Shown here one piece after another: positions 12,464 to 32,748 of a stretch of DNA of 64,000 nt. The stretch is taken from NCBI GenBank assembly GCA_029339195.1, contig JAPTJF010000088.1, positions 99,887 to 163,886 of the forward strand, written 5' to 3'. This DNA comes from Micractinium sp. NFX-FRZ. Its lineage: Eukaryota > Chlorophyta > Trebouxiophyceae > Chlorellales > Chlorellaceae. The notes beneath the pieces were generated by a model, which saw only the letters and a program-made list of their open reading frames with translations, was not told the DNA's origin and searched no databases. Numbering within the stretch: the stretch's first letter is position 1; every line of letters starts with the position of its first letter. Made by a program: the position numbers and the translations under genes.

Positions 12464-13754
12464 GGTGGCCGGCACGCCCCCCTGCACTGAGTCCTGAAAC
12501 ATGAGCAGTGAAACGTACAAGGGCAGCGCGTCGGCATCAGCAATGCGGGCAGCACTGCCCTGCAAAACAGGACCGAAGGCTGGCAGCGCAGGCGGCAGAG
12601 GCGGCAGCATGTGGTGGACAGCGGCAGCACAGCGCCCGGCCCGTAGCTGGAGCGCGCGGCGAAATGCCCGGCTGTATGTGATGCAGCTCTTTCGACCAGC
12701 CCAGCCCCCAAGGGGCTTGCCAGAGCCTCGCAGCATGCATGGCGCTCTCAAAGCACCGCCGATGGCCACCCCCGTCTCACCTTTAGCTCCTGTGAATGTA
12801 AATCCCTAACGATATGCCACTGCGCCACCGCTGTGCTGAGCTCCCCTTTGTGCCGACTATTGCGGCATGGGACTTCGGGGCGGCGCCGGAAAACTCAGGT
12901 GTAACAATCCCCCACAGCAGAAGAAGAAGAAGAAGATGACACGCTTGGGTGACTGGGGGGTGATACGCGACAGCCTGGCTGGCGGCGGCTAATGCCGCCG
13001 CTGCCAGACTGCCGACCCACCCCCTTGGAGGGGCCTGTTAGCCAGGGTCAGCCCGTTCCAACTCTTTCAGGAGCTTGCCTCTCGTTTTCCAGATGTTCTC
13101 AGTGCTCGAAACTGCAGCATTCAGCACCCGCCCAACCGCGCGTGTCGCCCCCTGCGCACTCACCCCACACTCCAGTAGTCCCTCCGCCAGCGTAGCTGTG
13201 ACCAGGCCCGAATGCGAAACCACCACCGGGTACACAGTCACCTCCCAGGCAGTAGCCTGGCCCCTCAAATAATCCGCCCAAGCAGCATGCTGCCGCACTT
13301 TGTCCCGCAACACTTCAACCATATTTTTGTCACTGGTATGGCCAAATTCAAAATTGCAACAATGCAGGGGAACGTGTCGGATGCGCCTGACATCATAGAT
13401 GACATGGCGGCGGGAGCGGCACCTCTGGCTGACGCTTGCGAGTGACCAGTTTCAAGCAATATTGTGGACAAGCAGAGTGAGCAGATGTACGTGACAAGTC
13501 TAGGAAAACAGAATAGCAGGTAGTCGGAGAGTATGGGGCAATGCAAGTTGGCGCACAAAACGGAAGAGTCAGGCAAGGTGGGAGCCGTGCAGGGAGTGGG
13601 CCTGCCAATGTGGCCTTCCCCAACACCGGAATGCTACAATGAGCGGCCAGCTCCGACTAGAGCGGCCTCATACCAGCATCTGGGGGAGTGCGCAAGTGGC
13701 CCACTGGACAGATTAGCTCTTAAGCAGCACTGCTCACAAGGGCCGCGTAGCCAG
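12464..13754. other. Intergenic: UTP13 upstream region, LINE remnant, SRP14 3' UTR
   Basis: From 12464 to about 13020 I see no gene, only the UTP13 upstream region with a short AAG run near 12921-12934. A probable retroelement fragment lies at 13038-13440. The rest up to 13754 is downstream of SRP14. Confidence 0.45.
13038..13440 (-). pseudogene. LINE-type retrotransposon C-terminal remnant
   Basis: A minus-strand frame open from about 13440 to the stop at 13038 reads like the tail of a LINE reverse-transcriptase ORF. It has HVIYDVRRIRH, then HTSDKNMVEVLRDKVRQ, then a region rich in Ala/Trp, then VYPVVVSHSGLVTATLAEG and a Cys/Gly-containing helix. LINE ORF2 tails typically show a 'K..KY..L' helix followed by 'PVVV...G' and a short helical end, and the order here matches. 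No reverse transcriptase, endonuclease or target-site duplication is visible, so this is a truncated fragment. Orientation is the same as its gene neighbours. It could instead be an unrecognised gene exon. Confidence 0.45.
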
Positions 13755-15069
13755 CTACCGCCCCTGCTTTGTGCGGTCCCGCTTCTTCAGAGAGTCCATG
13801 TGAGCCTGCCAGGAGGACAAAATTGTGCTCACTTCAGTTGTGGCCGTGGAGGCAAACAGGGCTCAAGAGCAGGCCACTTGGTTTGCACAGCATGTGCTAC
13901 CAGGCGGGGCCATGTGCGCTCGCTCCTCTCCTGGCTGCTTGGCTGTGCACGCCGAATGTTCAGCTCACACATGCCTGCGTTCACGTCCGGCAACACTGGC
14001 CACTTGCACTTCCTCCACTTGCCCCAACCGCCCTTCCTCCCACCTGCATGCTGCTGGTGTAGGACTTCCGCCCGACCATCAGACCCGTTCTTACCACCAA
14101 CGCACCAGACTCATCTACTCATCGGACCCCATACCCACCCACGCACATGAAGGTGGTGGTATACGACTCCTGGAACCGTGGCCCACCCATCCACCCTACC
14201 CGCCCCACCCCATCTGTCATTACTCGACCCCGCCCTTTCCCTACCCACCCGCATGATGGTGGTGTACGATTCCTGGAACCGCGCAAGCTCACTGCCCTGC
14301 ACCACCGTGCTCAGCTTGCGACTGCCGTCGGTGGCGCGCACAAGGCAGTGATACTCCAGCCCAGAGTAGTCCTTCTTCCCCTTGCGCGGCTTCAAGTTGG
14401 CTGCAGAGAGAATGCCGAGAGGCATACAGTTGGGAGTTAGGCCAGGGCACGTATAGTTCAGTCCACGGTAATCCTTGTTCCCCTAGCACATGTTCGTGTT
14501 GGCTGCAAGGACAGGAGATGAGGACAGAACGCAACGCAAGGGTGGGTCGAACAACAGCAGTGGTACTCCAGACCCAAGACATCCTTCTTCCCCGTGCGCG
14601 ACTCATGTGGGCTGCAGGGAAACAAACTAGTTGGATGAACTGCTGCATCAACAGGACAGCTGTATGCTGCTAGAAGCTTGACAGGGAGCTCACTACAGCT
14701 CTCCTGTCGTTTGTGGGTGCAGGCAAGGTACTGCGTGATCTGCCCTTTCCCAAGCTGCACAGTTCAGCACACCCCTCACCCCAGCCAGTTCCCCAGAAAC
14801 TGCAAATTAAGCAAGGAACTCACTCCGCTTCATCGTCACCCACACGGTCCCCTTCTCAGCAGTCTTCTTCTCCTCATACAGCCTGCAGGGTTAAAAGCGA
14901 GGGATTTTGGCTTGTGCCTGCACCAAGCTTGCACAGCCTGCTCATGCGAGCCCTGGCTGGCCAGGTTACATTCTGCCTGCCTGACGTCCATGCACAAAAG
15001 TGAGAGTCAGAAAGCCGCAGCTCACCTGTGTAGCTGCGTGAGGAAGCCACCATTATCCAGAAGCACCAT
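13755..15069 (-). CDS. SRP14: Signal recognition particle 14 kDa subunit SRP14
   Basis: Alu-domain protein of the signal recognition particle; with SRP9 it binds SRP RNA and slows elongation while ribosomes dock at the ER. Four exons, 15069-15026, 14882-14824, 14400-14249, 13805-13755, encode 101 residues, close to the family core size. Recognisable blocks are MVLLDNGGFLTQLHR (human MVLLESEQFLTEL), VWVTMKR, the central LEYHCLVRATDGSRKLSTVV and the C-terminal AHMDSLKKRDR. The last exon has only 17 codons and would be missed by simple ORF calling. The long Ala-rich tail of primate SRP14 is absent. Introns 2 and 3 carry decayed copies of exon 3 borders. Confidence 0.93.
14140..14181 (-). repeat. 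Decayed intronic copy of SRP14 exon 3 end with donor
   Basis: It closely matches 14245-14284, the 3' end of exon 3 plus its GTGGGT donor, and lies directly downstream in intron 3. A small insertion near the donor separates the two. Confidence 0.85.
14451..14620 (-). repeat. Two decayed intronic copies of SRP14 exon 3 start
   Basis: Two segments in intron 2 (about 14451-14515 and 14551-14620) resemble the acceptor and first 60 bases of exon 3 (14400-14341). They share the CTGCAGCC border, the GGGGAAGAAGGA core and GGA/CTGGAGTA. Each has stops or frame changes. Confidence 0.85.
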
Positions 15070-16039
15070 GGTCTGCACGCACAAGGCAGCAGCAACTGAA
15101 AAGAATCTTTATGACGTGGTTTTCAGCCACGCAGGTTCCTGTTCCCACTGTTCAAGACCCTCAACACTTTGGTGTTCATAAACTTGGCTTCGTTTGCCAC
15201 AAGCAGCAGGACGGCAGTGGCTTGGCAGGCAGCACTCGCGCTTACCCAGGCGCCTAATACTCGGCAACACGAGCTGGGGGGACAATCCTCGGAAATGCTG
15301 CAGGGCAGGGCCAGCCAGGTGGGCAGTCACAATGCAAAGCGAGCGCTGCTGAGCAGGCAGGTGACGGCGGCGGCAGCAGAAGCACAATAGGCGGCTGGCG
15401 GCAGGGCTGACCGCCGCGCCTTCCTGCAGGCCCGGGGCTGGCGCGCTGCGCAACGTCACGCCATCACAAGCTGCTGCAACTGCACAAGCGGCAGGCAGGC
15501 GCAGACTCGGGCAGAGTGGGAGAGCGCGCAGCGGGACAGCGACTCACCGCCGCAAACCCCCGCAGTCGCAGCCTAACAGGAGCTGCACAGCATGATCGAG
15601 CCTCTTTGCCCGCCTGCCTGGCGGCACTGTACTGCAGGCAGTACGATGGCGGTGGCTGCGCCACTTGAAGCCCCTGAGAGCTGTACATTGCTGTTGCCAT
15701 CCTACTTCTGGGGGGACACATGGACATATGTTCTAGGATGTGTGGTGGCCTGGCTGCAGGGGGTCACCATCCCCCCGGGTGTCTTGCACAGCCCAGGCCG
15801 CCCACAGCCAAGCCGCATCCAGGCACACCCCTTGCTTTGCACTCGCTTTGTCTACTTGGTATACTCCCACAAGACGTTACAGTGGGCAGGCCGTGTGCTT
15901 CTTGCTTCTGCTGCATCAGAGGGCTACTGCAAGTGCTGCCGTCTGATTAAAAACTGCACACGCGATGCCGGCTGCTGCAATTGCTTTCGGCTGAACCAGA
16001 CGGAAGCAGCTCGGCTGGATCAGATGTTTGCCGGCTGAA
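15070..16039. other. Intergenic: SRP14 upstream region and kinase 3' UTR
   Basis: Plus-strand frames are open here (for example 15648-16038) but show no recognisable protein features. Near 15985-16055 a unit of about 20 bases (CGGCTGAATCAGA-like) occurs three times in tandem just past the kinase stop. Confidence 0.45.
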
Positions 16040-20777
<4,738 letters not shown>

Positions 20778-21465
20778 GACTGAGCGCCTGCAGGCACGGG
20801 CGGGCGGGTGGCTCAGCACTTGGGGGGGTTGTGAGGCGTGGCGGCGGCGCAGCGGCGGCGGCAGTTGCCCGGCCCCCAGCCCGCTGGGCGTTGGCCCGCG
20901 GCGACGCGCGACATCCTGCACTGCATTGCGCATCTCGTTGCGAGGGCAACGGGGCGGCGACCGGCGCGGGACAGCCGGCTGGAGCAAGTCAGTTGACTCC
21001 CCGTTAGAGGCTTGCCTATAAGCGAAACCCGATGATCCGGCGAAAGGTCGTCCGAAACGGCGCTGGCAGCAGCCGTGCCTCGCCAGCAGTTGCGCCGGCA
21101 CAAGAGAGCCCGCGGGAGTCGTCCAAAGGGAGCCCTCAAGCTGCGCAAATGCCTTGAACAGGCACAGCGACACAGAACAGACGGCGCAGTGGCCATCCCA
21201 TGTGGGATGCAGCGCGCTTGCAGGGGCCCCGCCAGCTGCCGCCAGGACGCCCGGTGGGAGCTGTCCAGCCGGCCTCTCCCGATCACAATCTTGCTATACT
21301 CATGACAGTGCTGCTTATCTTGCAAGAACCGTTTTGTACATACAGAATGTAAGGTGGGGCACTGCAGGGTCCGGCTATGGCTGGCTGCCCTGCAGTGTGA
21401 TGCGCCGCTTCTTTTGGTGGCACCAGCTCTCAGCGAAATTTCTAGAAAAGACGAGTTTTTTCTCA
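20778..21465. other. Intergenic: kinase upstream region and RF1 3' UTR
   Basis: A minus-strand frame is open across this stretch into kinase exon 1, but nothing in it resembles a conserved protein. I read it as 5' leader and promoter of the kinase plus the RF1 3' UTR. Confidence 0.4.
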
Positions 21466-25258
<3,793 letters not shown>

Positions 25259-25619
25259 TGGTGCCCACACGCAAAGCGCTGTGGTGCAAGCCTTCCCGCT
25301 TGGAACTTTGTGCTGAGGTGTGCGATTGCACTCTAGACTGCTCCACAATAGTTGTTGTAAAGCCCAGCGGGCGAGGATAAAGTTGCCGCCAGCAGGTGGG
25401 CTTAGCCGCCAGACGGGCGGGTGGCCATCAGGCAGGATGGCGGCCAGCACCGCCAGAAGAGGTACAGTAAAATGATGCTGGGAGAAATTGGGGATAAAAA
25501 TAGCTACTGATACAGAAGGCTGCTAGTATGTAAAAGCACTCCTGAGGGTGGGTGGCAGCCGACGCATGTGCCCACCCACCACCACTATCGCGGGCAGGCG
25601 AGCCTCATTGACACCTCGT
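25259..25619. other. Intergenic: RF1 upstream region and cyclin 3' UTR
   Basis: No gene seen. The frame upstream of the RF1 ATG stays open, but nothing before the ATG looks like conserved protein. Confidence 0.4.
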
Positions 25620-28600
25620 TTATTTTGGCTTGTCTGCCGCTTCATGGCCATCTCCGCTGCTGCCTGCTTGTGCCGGCAACGCTTCCAAGGACCCCATTGC
25701 CGGCAGGTGGTAGAATGGGGTGGTGGTGGCACAGCACAGCCACTGCGGCCCGCGGTACTTGTCCCGGACTGCAGCAGCAGCAGAGGGCAGACACCGTTAG
25801 TGGGCGGGACCGGGCATGCCAACCAACAAGCCAGCGCAGTCTACTGAATGCTCCTTGTCCACGCCTCCTACTCGTGGCAGCACACTCGCAGCATTGGCCC
25901 AGTGCAGCATCTGCCTGCCCATCCCACCCACCTGGTAGGTACGGGGATGCGTAGTCGCGTGCTGTATGCGCCGCGCGCTGCAGCGCCAGCAGGCGCCGCA
26001 TGCATGGGCGCAGCTGCTCCACTGAGTAGCGCGTGACCGATGGCAGGTGGCTGCAAGCGAGCAGACAGGCAGGCGGCAGAAGAAGCAGCTGGGCGTCAGC
26101 CAGGGTTCAAGCAGCAGAGCAGGGCATGCGCCAGAGCAAGCCCACCCCACGAGTTGGCGCATAGCACGGTGCAGAACGGTGCTTGGAAGTGAAGAGTGTT
26201 GCCCGGCAGCAGCAGGGCATGAAGCAGAGGCAAGCCTACGCGATGCACAGTGCTTGCATGCGGATGCATTGCCATTCTGCAGTGATGCGGATTGCTAGCA
26301 CAGAGCAGCTGGTTCAGGCCCTACTGTTCACCTACCTGATGCCCTGGCTCTCGCCCATGTACAGCTGGGCGAGCAGCGTTGCCGCTGAGGCGATGTGTGA
26401 TGGACGGTGCTGCAGCAGGTCGTATTCTAGCATGGCCAGCTCCTGCAGTAAGGAAGCAGTGTGTGGCAGGGGGCAGTGGTACGGTGGGTGTATGTGGCAG
26501 GGAATCTGGTGTGTAAGCAGATGGGGAGATGTGGCTCCACGTGAAACCACCCTGGTCTGCCGACCAGGCAATGAGGCAACAATGCATCCCAAGCAGCTGC
26601 AAGGGTGCAGGCGCATGCGCATCCAGTTGACACTTGGAGCAATGCCACCCAGCCATGGGCTCTCCGCCGGACCCCTGCCTGGCATCCCTGCCAGCCCCGC
26701 TCACCGCCAGGTAGCTGGCCAGAGCGCAGGTGCGCGGCTGCACGCCCAGCGCTTGCTTGTACATGGACAGGAAGGTGTGGGCGGTGGGGGTGTTGACCCG
26801 GAAGGAGAGGCAGTCCAGCACGATGGCCTCCATCCGCAGCAGGTCGCCGGGCTGCACAGAACAGACAAAAAGGAATTGGAGGCAGAAAGTCAGAGGAAGG
26901 GTCACGGCACAACGGCCTCCATGCGCAGGTAGCCGGGTTGTGGGAGAAAAGAAAGAAACACAGGCGGGGATTGGGTGTGTGGGTGGGGCGCAGCGGAATG
27001 GCTGGAGAGCCTGGTGAGCAGCAGCATGCAACACGCTGACGGTTGGGCAGCACATGCACAAGCAAGGTGGGAGGGTTTGAGACGAGGTGGGCTAGCCAAC
27101 ACGGCTGAACCACTGGGCAGGCAGGGCACAACAAAACAACACAGGAATCACGGCACGAACCAACTGAGGATGAACGCACCATGAAGCAGTTGTCTGCAAT
27201 ATTGGTGAAGTCCAGCACAGAGGGGTGCATCTCCTGCAAGCAAGACATGCACGGGCACGCCAGAGTTGGGTTGATGGGTGACCAGGACGCTTCCCGGACA
27301 GGTGGCCAGCGTGAGCCGCGCTGCACAACTGAAGGCATCCATCCTCATGCGCATGTATCAGTACAGAAACCCTCAGCGCACCTCTTCGTGCTTGGCAGCG
27401 ATGAGCATGCAGGCCACGGACACAAGCTGCAGCTGCGTGCGCGGCACGCCCTGCAGCGGGCACAGCAGGCAACCGTTTAACTTGCGGTACGCAGCCAGGC
27501 TGCCCTTCTACGGTGTGTAGCAGATTTGATGGGCAACCAATGCATGCAGCCACGAGCAGCGTGCATGTTGGCGCCGCGTCCCGGCGTACTCCAACAACTG
27601 CATGTCGGTCACATACCGCGGCGCCCTGTCCCCACGCACTTTGGAGGCCGAAAGGAAGCGGTCGAGCAGAACGGTGCCCAGGAACAGCGTTTCCTGGTGC
27701 AGCCCAAACTCGGTGGCCACTTCCACCAGCCAGCTAGCTGCTGTGCGCCGCATGGTGGCGTCAAGGAAGAGGTCTGGTGACACAGCAGGCCCGTGCTGCT
27801 CCAGATAGGCTGCGCTTGGCTGCAGCTCTGCCTCGGTGTCAGCAAGCACGCTGCAGCAAGTGCAAGGTAGGGAAGCGGAGCAAGCAGCAGAGGTTGCAGG
27901 GAGAAGAGACAGCAATGCACGGGACAAGAGGTGGTGCGGGATGCAAGCTGCACAAGCATACGACGGTGGAGGCGGGCGGTGGCGGCGTATGGGCGGCTGG
28001 CAGTGGGGAGATGGGCGGGCACAGAGCAGCGGCAGCTAGGGGGCCCCGGGTGTTGCAAAGGGCTGCATGGCAGCCGACTGGCTCGACACGCTCAACCCTG
28101 CTTGCTGACCCACCGAAACATAACGCACCTGAGCATCTCTACAAGGTCTGGGTCTCCTGCCAGCTGCAGGGGCAGCTGCTCTGCTAGGGCGGGTATCGTC
28201 GCCGCGCCCCCCGCGTCGTCGCCCACCTCCCCGACCCCCATGCTCAGCGGCGACTGGTAAACCACAAACCCCTCCTCCGCCTCCAAGCTGCTGCAGTCTT
28301 CTGCGTCCACATCCTCCAACTGCTCGCCGCATGATAGCCCCAGGCAGGTCGCTGTGGCCGCCGTGCCTTGACTACTGGGCGGCGGCCCCAGCTGCCGTGG
28401 TGCCGCGGGGTCAGAGCTGTGAAGGCTGCGGCTGTCGCGCAGCTTGCCGACCGCCAGCGTGCCCAGAGAGTCCTGCATGGGGGAATGAGGGGCAGGAGGG
28501 GCAATTCGAGGGGAAACCCCTCTTCCCGCCCAGCGATCATAGGTCTGTGCCTGCAACCCCTTCTGCGGCTGCAAGCCTGCCGCACCTGGCTCTCCAATCG

Positions 28601-28897
28601 CCGCCGCTTCAAAGGGTGACAGCCCTGGAGGAGGGGGAGGCGCAACGATACGAGCGACTCGGCTTCCCGGCTTCCCGCGCAAGGCAGCTGACAACGCCCC
28701 CCGGCAGAGCAACACGCGTGCATCGCATGTGCAGCAATGAATGGTGGTGCCTGAGGAGGGCAGCCCCCCGGAAGTACTCTGCACAGCCGGCTGCTCACCT
28801 CTGCTGCTCGTGCAGGCGCCCGCAGCTGGCTGGTGACTGCTGCAAGAGCTACCTCCTCCGACTGGGAGGAGGCACCGCTGTCCAAGCAGCTCAGCAT
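25620..28897 (-). CDS. A/B-type cyclin with divergent cyclin box
   Basis: Cyclin that should bind a CDK, probably in S/G2/M. Ten exons: 28897-28799, 28624-28586, 28472-28129, 27850-27640, 27450-27382, 27233-27180, 26851-26705, 26442-26336, 26050-25932, 25768-25620; 445 residues. A short 13-codon exon supplies a basic, NLS-like HPLKRRRLE. The first cyclin fold contains MRRTAASWLVEVATEFGL, LGTVLLDRFLSASK, LQLVSVACMLIAAKHEE and FTNIADNCF. The second holds MEAIVLDCLSFRVNTPTAHTF, ASYLAELAMLEYDLL and VRDKY. Two usual cyclin-box residues differ: the Asp of the DWL motif is Ser, and the Lys of RGKLQLV is Thr. Order and spacing fit A-type cyclins best, but B-type cannot be excluded. No clear destruction box was found near the N-terminus. 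Confidence 0.87.
26902..26945 (-). repeat. Decayed intronic copy of a cyclin exon start
   Basis: It matches the exon start and acceptor at 26817-26856 (shared ATGGCCTCCAT-like run, CGCAG, then GCCGGG) and lies in the intron just upstream of that exon. Confidence 0.75.
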
Positions 28898-29279
28898 TTT
28901 TGCGGGAGCTCAAGCAGTGTTGCTCATCGATAGGGAACGCGGGCTATCTGTTCTTCCGGGAAATGCAAGCACGCCGGCGATCAAAACGGATTTCACAGCA
29001 ACAGGTACTGATGCGGGGAAGGGCGGCGAGGCCATGCAGCAGCGCGCTGTGCTGTGTGCCGTCCGGGAGATGCGCGCAGCGCGCGCTGCCTTTCAGAACA
29101 CTGTGTGTTCACACTCTCTTAAGCTTCCTTCCTCCTATATGTGCTGATGGTTCTTCATGTCATGGTTCTTCATGGTTCTCCTTGAAAAATTGTGTTACAC
29201 GCAGTGTTGTGCGGTGGGCTTAAGCAGAAGGGATGGACTGAGTAGCAGGCCCCGCGTGCGCTGGCAGCATTTATGACAT
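28898..29279. other. Intergenic: cyclin upstream region and uL3c 3' UTR
   Basis: No gene seen. A direct repeat of about 14 bases (CATGGTTCTTCATG) occurs near 29152-29180. Confidence 0.4.
29195..29199 (-). terminator. TGTAA poly(A) signal candidate for plastid uL3
   Basis: TTACA on plus, so TGTAA on minus, about 80 bases past the stop at 29280. Confidence 0.5.
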
Positions 29280-31793
29280 TCAGAGGTTGATGCCAAGCTT
29301 CTTGGCGGGCGCAATCTCCAGCACATTGCCTGCACACAGTTCACGGACGGGTACAACGAATCAGAATGGGGACAGACGCACCAGGCGCCCGTGTAAATGT
29401 CCACTGCAATGCGCTGCACAAGAAAAAACCTGCGCCCCCGCACCTGGCTTGCCGGGCAGGCTGCCCTTCACCACGATGGCACCCTTCTCCCCATCAACCA
29501 TAAGCACCTGCGCGGAACAAGGATGGAGAGCGTGAGAAGCATGAACGCGCCCAAAAACGACACAATTTGGGTGCTAGGCATCCGGACAGGAGTGTGGGCG
29601 TGCAGCAGCGGAGCGACTGCCAGCCCACGCATCCTGTCCTGCCCAGGAAGCGCGCCAATAAACAAGCACAGACAGCCTCTCCGAATCCCGTCTGCAGCAG
29701 CTGACTACTCATTCTCAAGGCAGCATGAGACTGTCACCGCACTGCTTGCCCGCCCGCCCATACCGCAGGCCCGCCATCTGCGCACCTCGACCTTCCGCAG
29801 CTTGGCGCGCACGTTGCCCATCTGGCCGGCCGCCTTCAGGCCGGGGAACACGCGGCCGGGCGTGGAGCCGGGGCCGGTGGAGCCGTGCTCACGCTTGGAC
29901 TTGGAGCCGTGCGTCATGTTGCCGCGCGCAAAGCCCCACCGCTTGATGCCGCCTGGGGCCAGGAGAGGGTGAGCGCAAGGCGACAAGGATGAGCATGTGG
30001 GCAGCCGATGCAGAAGTCGAACATGATCCCGCGGCCCACTGTCCTGGCGCTGCCTTGAAGCACCTTCGAATGCATTCAAAAGGACGGCTTATACCCACGC
30101 CCCCCAAAAATTTCCCACAAAGGAAGGAGCACAAGGGGCAGCAACACACAAACGGCAGGGCCGCCGTGCCGCTCACCCTGGAAGCCCTTTCCGATGGTGG
30201 TGCCCGCCACATCCACCAGGTCGCCCGCAGCAAACATCTCCTCAATCTTCAGCTGCTGCCCCGGCTCGTACGCCGCCACGTCCTTCACCTGCTTCATGTG
30301 ATCAGGCGGAAGGCGTGCCAGCAAAGAATGAAGTGAGCTGCCGGCGCGAGGTTGCCAGGTTGGGCATTGCTGCACTGCGGCGACAAGGCCAGCTGGACAC
30401 TGCTGGGCAATGGCGGCGCTGCAGCCGGCTGGCAGCGGCAGTAGCATCAGCACAGACGCTGTGTGCCCACACGCAGCAGCAGTGCCGGCGCGGCCCGTCA
30501 GGCCTGCAGCCGAGCCCTCCCGCACCTTGAACTCCCGCAGGTGCTTCATGGCCGGCGCGCCAGCCTTCTTCAGGTGGCCCAGCTCCGGCTTTGTGATCTT
30601 GTCCTCTCGGCACGTGAGGTAGCCCACCTGCGCACACAGGCACAGGCCCGGATTTGTTTGATGGGCTGCCCGCATTTACATTGGCAGATATTAAAAGCAT
30701 GCAACGTCCGCCAGGAATGTATGCTCCCTGCACTGCAGGAGGGCGCGCGGCTGTGCTGTGCCCCGCCTCCGCACGCCTCCCGCAGGTACCTGCTTAGCAG
30801 CTAGCAGCGCTCTTGCATGCGCGCCCCTGTGCCCGCATACCATCACGCTGCAGCGCAACCTGCATGTAAACCTCTGTCTTGGCCCCTGCCCGCCGCATTT
30901 CTCTTCTTCCACCTCCCTGAACACGACACATGCAACACGCGCCCCTCTAGTAGGCGCACCTGCACTGCTGCGTAGCCGTCCTTCTCCACCGTCTTCACCT
31001 GGGTCACCACGTTGCCGCCGTCCAGAGCAATGACGGTGGCAGGCAGCACCGCGCCGTCCCGGAAGAACTGCACACACAAACAAGCAGGCAAGCGGGAGGT
31101 GGGCGGGAGATGAGCGACAGGTGGTGAGAGGCCAGCAAAAGGACGCGACGGCCAGGCATGTGCGGCGGCGCAGACACAAAATGCACGCCTGCTCCTGCTG
31201 CTGTTGCTGCTGTTGCTGCTGATGATCTTGGTTGCTATGTTCTACAGCGCTGTTGCCACACTGTGCTGCTGACGCAGATGCTGCAACGGTCTTCCGCCAC
31301 CCGCCACACAGGCTGCTGCTGCCACTTGCCGTGCCGCCGGACCGGCAGCCCCGCAAAGAGCTGCCCAAACCAGTGACGCCTACAAGTGCTGCCAGGCTGA
31401 CGTAATTAACACTACAGCACACCTGCATCATGCCCGCCTTGGTGCCATACACGCCGACGCCTGCACAAGGGCAGCACAGCAAGCAACCACACGGTGGGTG
31501 CGCTGCTCACTGGGCGGCTGCCCGCGGCCCACCGCCGCCACCTCTCCCACCCGCCGCGCCAACAGCTTTGGCCAGAAGCGCACATAATGCCATTTGCAAC
31601 ACAAACCATGGTCGCCCACGCCTGCAGCAAGCGCAGCGGGCGAGCTTGCGCCCAGCAGCCTCCCGGCAAAGGCCTGCTTGCCTGCCTCCAGCGTGCGTGC
31701 CACCGGCTGCACCACTTGCTGCCTGGACACCCGCACTGCTGCGGGGCTGCGGAAAACCAGCCGCTGGCCGGCAAGGCTGGTGCTGAAGGACAT
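29280..31793 (-). CDS. RPL3: Plastid large-subunit ribosomal protein uL3 (L3)
   Basis: Nuclear gene for a bacterial-type L3, which organises the peptidyl-transferase region of the organellar 50S subunit. Eight exons: 31793-31682, 31460-31423, 31067-30960, 30627-30526, 30288-30177, 29952-29786, 29507-29444, 29329-29280; 250 residues. The N-terminus is a short Ser/Arg/Gln-rich presequence ending before [13 protein letters not shown], the start of mature L3. Later blocks are [85 protein letters not shown] and [12 protein letters not shown], all typical of bacterial/plastid L3. Exon 1 joins in phase only through a GC donor (GCAAGC). Plastid rather than mitochondrial location is inferred. Confidence 0.93.
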
Positions 31794-32748
31794 TCTGCCG
31801 TCCTCCACGAAACGCGCCGGCCCCCCGATTTACACAAGCGTGCAGCGAGAATGTGCTTGATTGCAGAGGCCGGGGCAGGAGTGGGTCCCCCACTTCCCGC
31901 GTGGCATTATCGTGTGTCCCCGTTGGCGGGCTCATGCATGCCAGTCAGCCTGCCAGGCTCTAGCTCTAGCACGGTAGTCACAGCAACATTGGCGTGGTTC
32001 AAGCGAAAGCGGAACGTAAAGGCGTGCAATGGGGTGGCTCACCGGCCTGCCGCCGCCGCCACCTGCGGCGACAGGGTAGCTGCCGGCTGCCACCCTGGGT
32101 GCAAGAGCCAGGGGGCTGCGTAAGGATGTTCCATGTTGTAACGATGCTCAGGCTCAGTCTGCAGGATCTCTGTAGTCGTCAACTCGCCTCCGTCACCTCT
32201 GGTGCGGCAGCTGTCCACCGGCTGGATCCCAACGCTGCTGGCGACTACGAAGGCTGCTGGGGGCACGGACGGTCCCAGTAGGCCCTGCGTGTTGGCTTTA
32301 CCAGGAGCAGTGGTTGATATCCGGCTAGCATGCACACATGCAGCTGCGGCAGCCAACATGGCACCCGTGCACCTTGCAGCACCTTCGCCCGTGAGCCCAC
32401 TGAAGCAGGGAAGTGTCTGGTGCTGGTGAACTTCAAGCAGGGAGTGCAACACCACAAAAGTTGAACTCACCAACTTACGAAATACAGCACCAGGATACAG
32501 GGGAAGAGACACAAAACCATGCTGAGCTGATTATGCTACTCCCTGTCAGCAAGGTGGCCCCACGAACCACGTCTGACCTTCCCAAGCTGCTTTCAGTGTG
32601 CTTTAGTGTGCAGGAAGGTGTGCGAATTGGTACACTGTAGGTCAGCAACACACATGGAACTTGTACGGGTGAGCGAGAACAAGGGCAGCAGGAGAAGCAA
32701 GCGGTGGCAGCAGTAGGAGCAAGACAAAACCGGAGTGGAGCTATTTTC
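31794..32748. other. Intergenic: uL3c upstream region and PNUTS-like 3' UTR
   Basis: About 950 bases with no recognisable gene on either strand. Open frames here are short and share no family features. Confidence 0.4.

Noticed and set aside
15592..16038. Plus-strand frame of about 148 codons
   Set aside because: No family features; overlaps the kinase 3' region with short tandem repeats.
31794..32748. Search for a small RNA or tRNA gene in this gene-free stretch
   Set aside because: No cloverleaf, B-box or conserved RNA motif could be recognised by eye.
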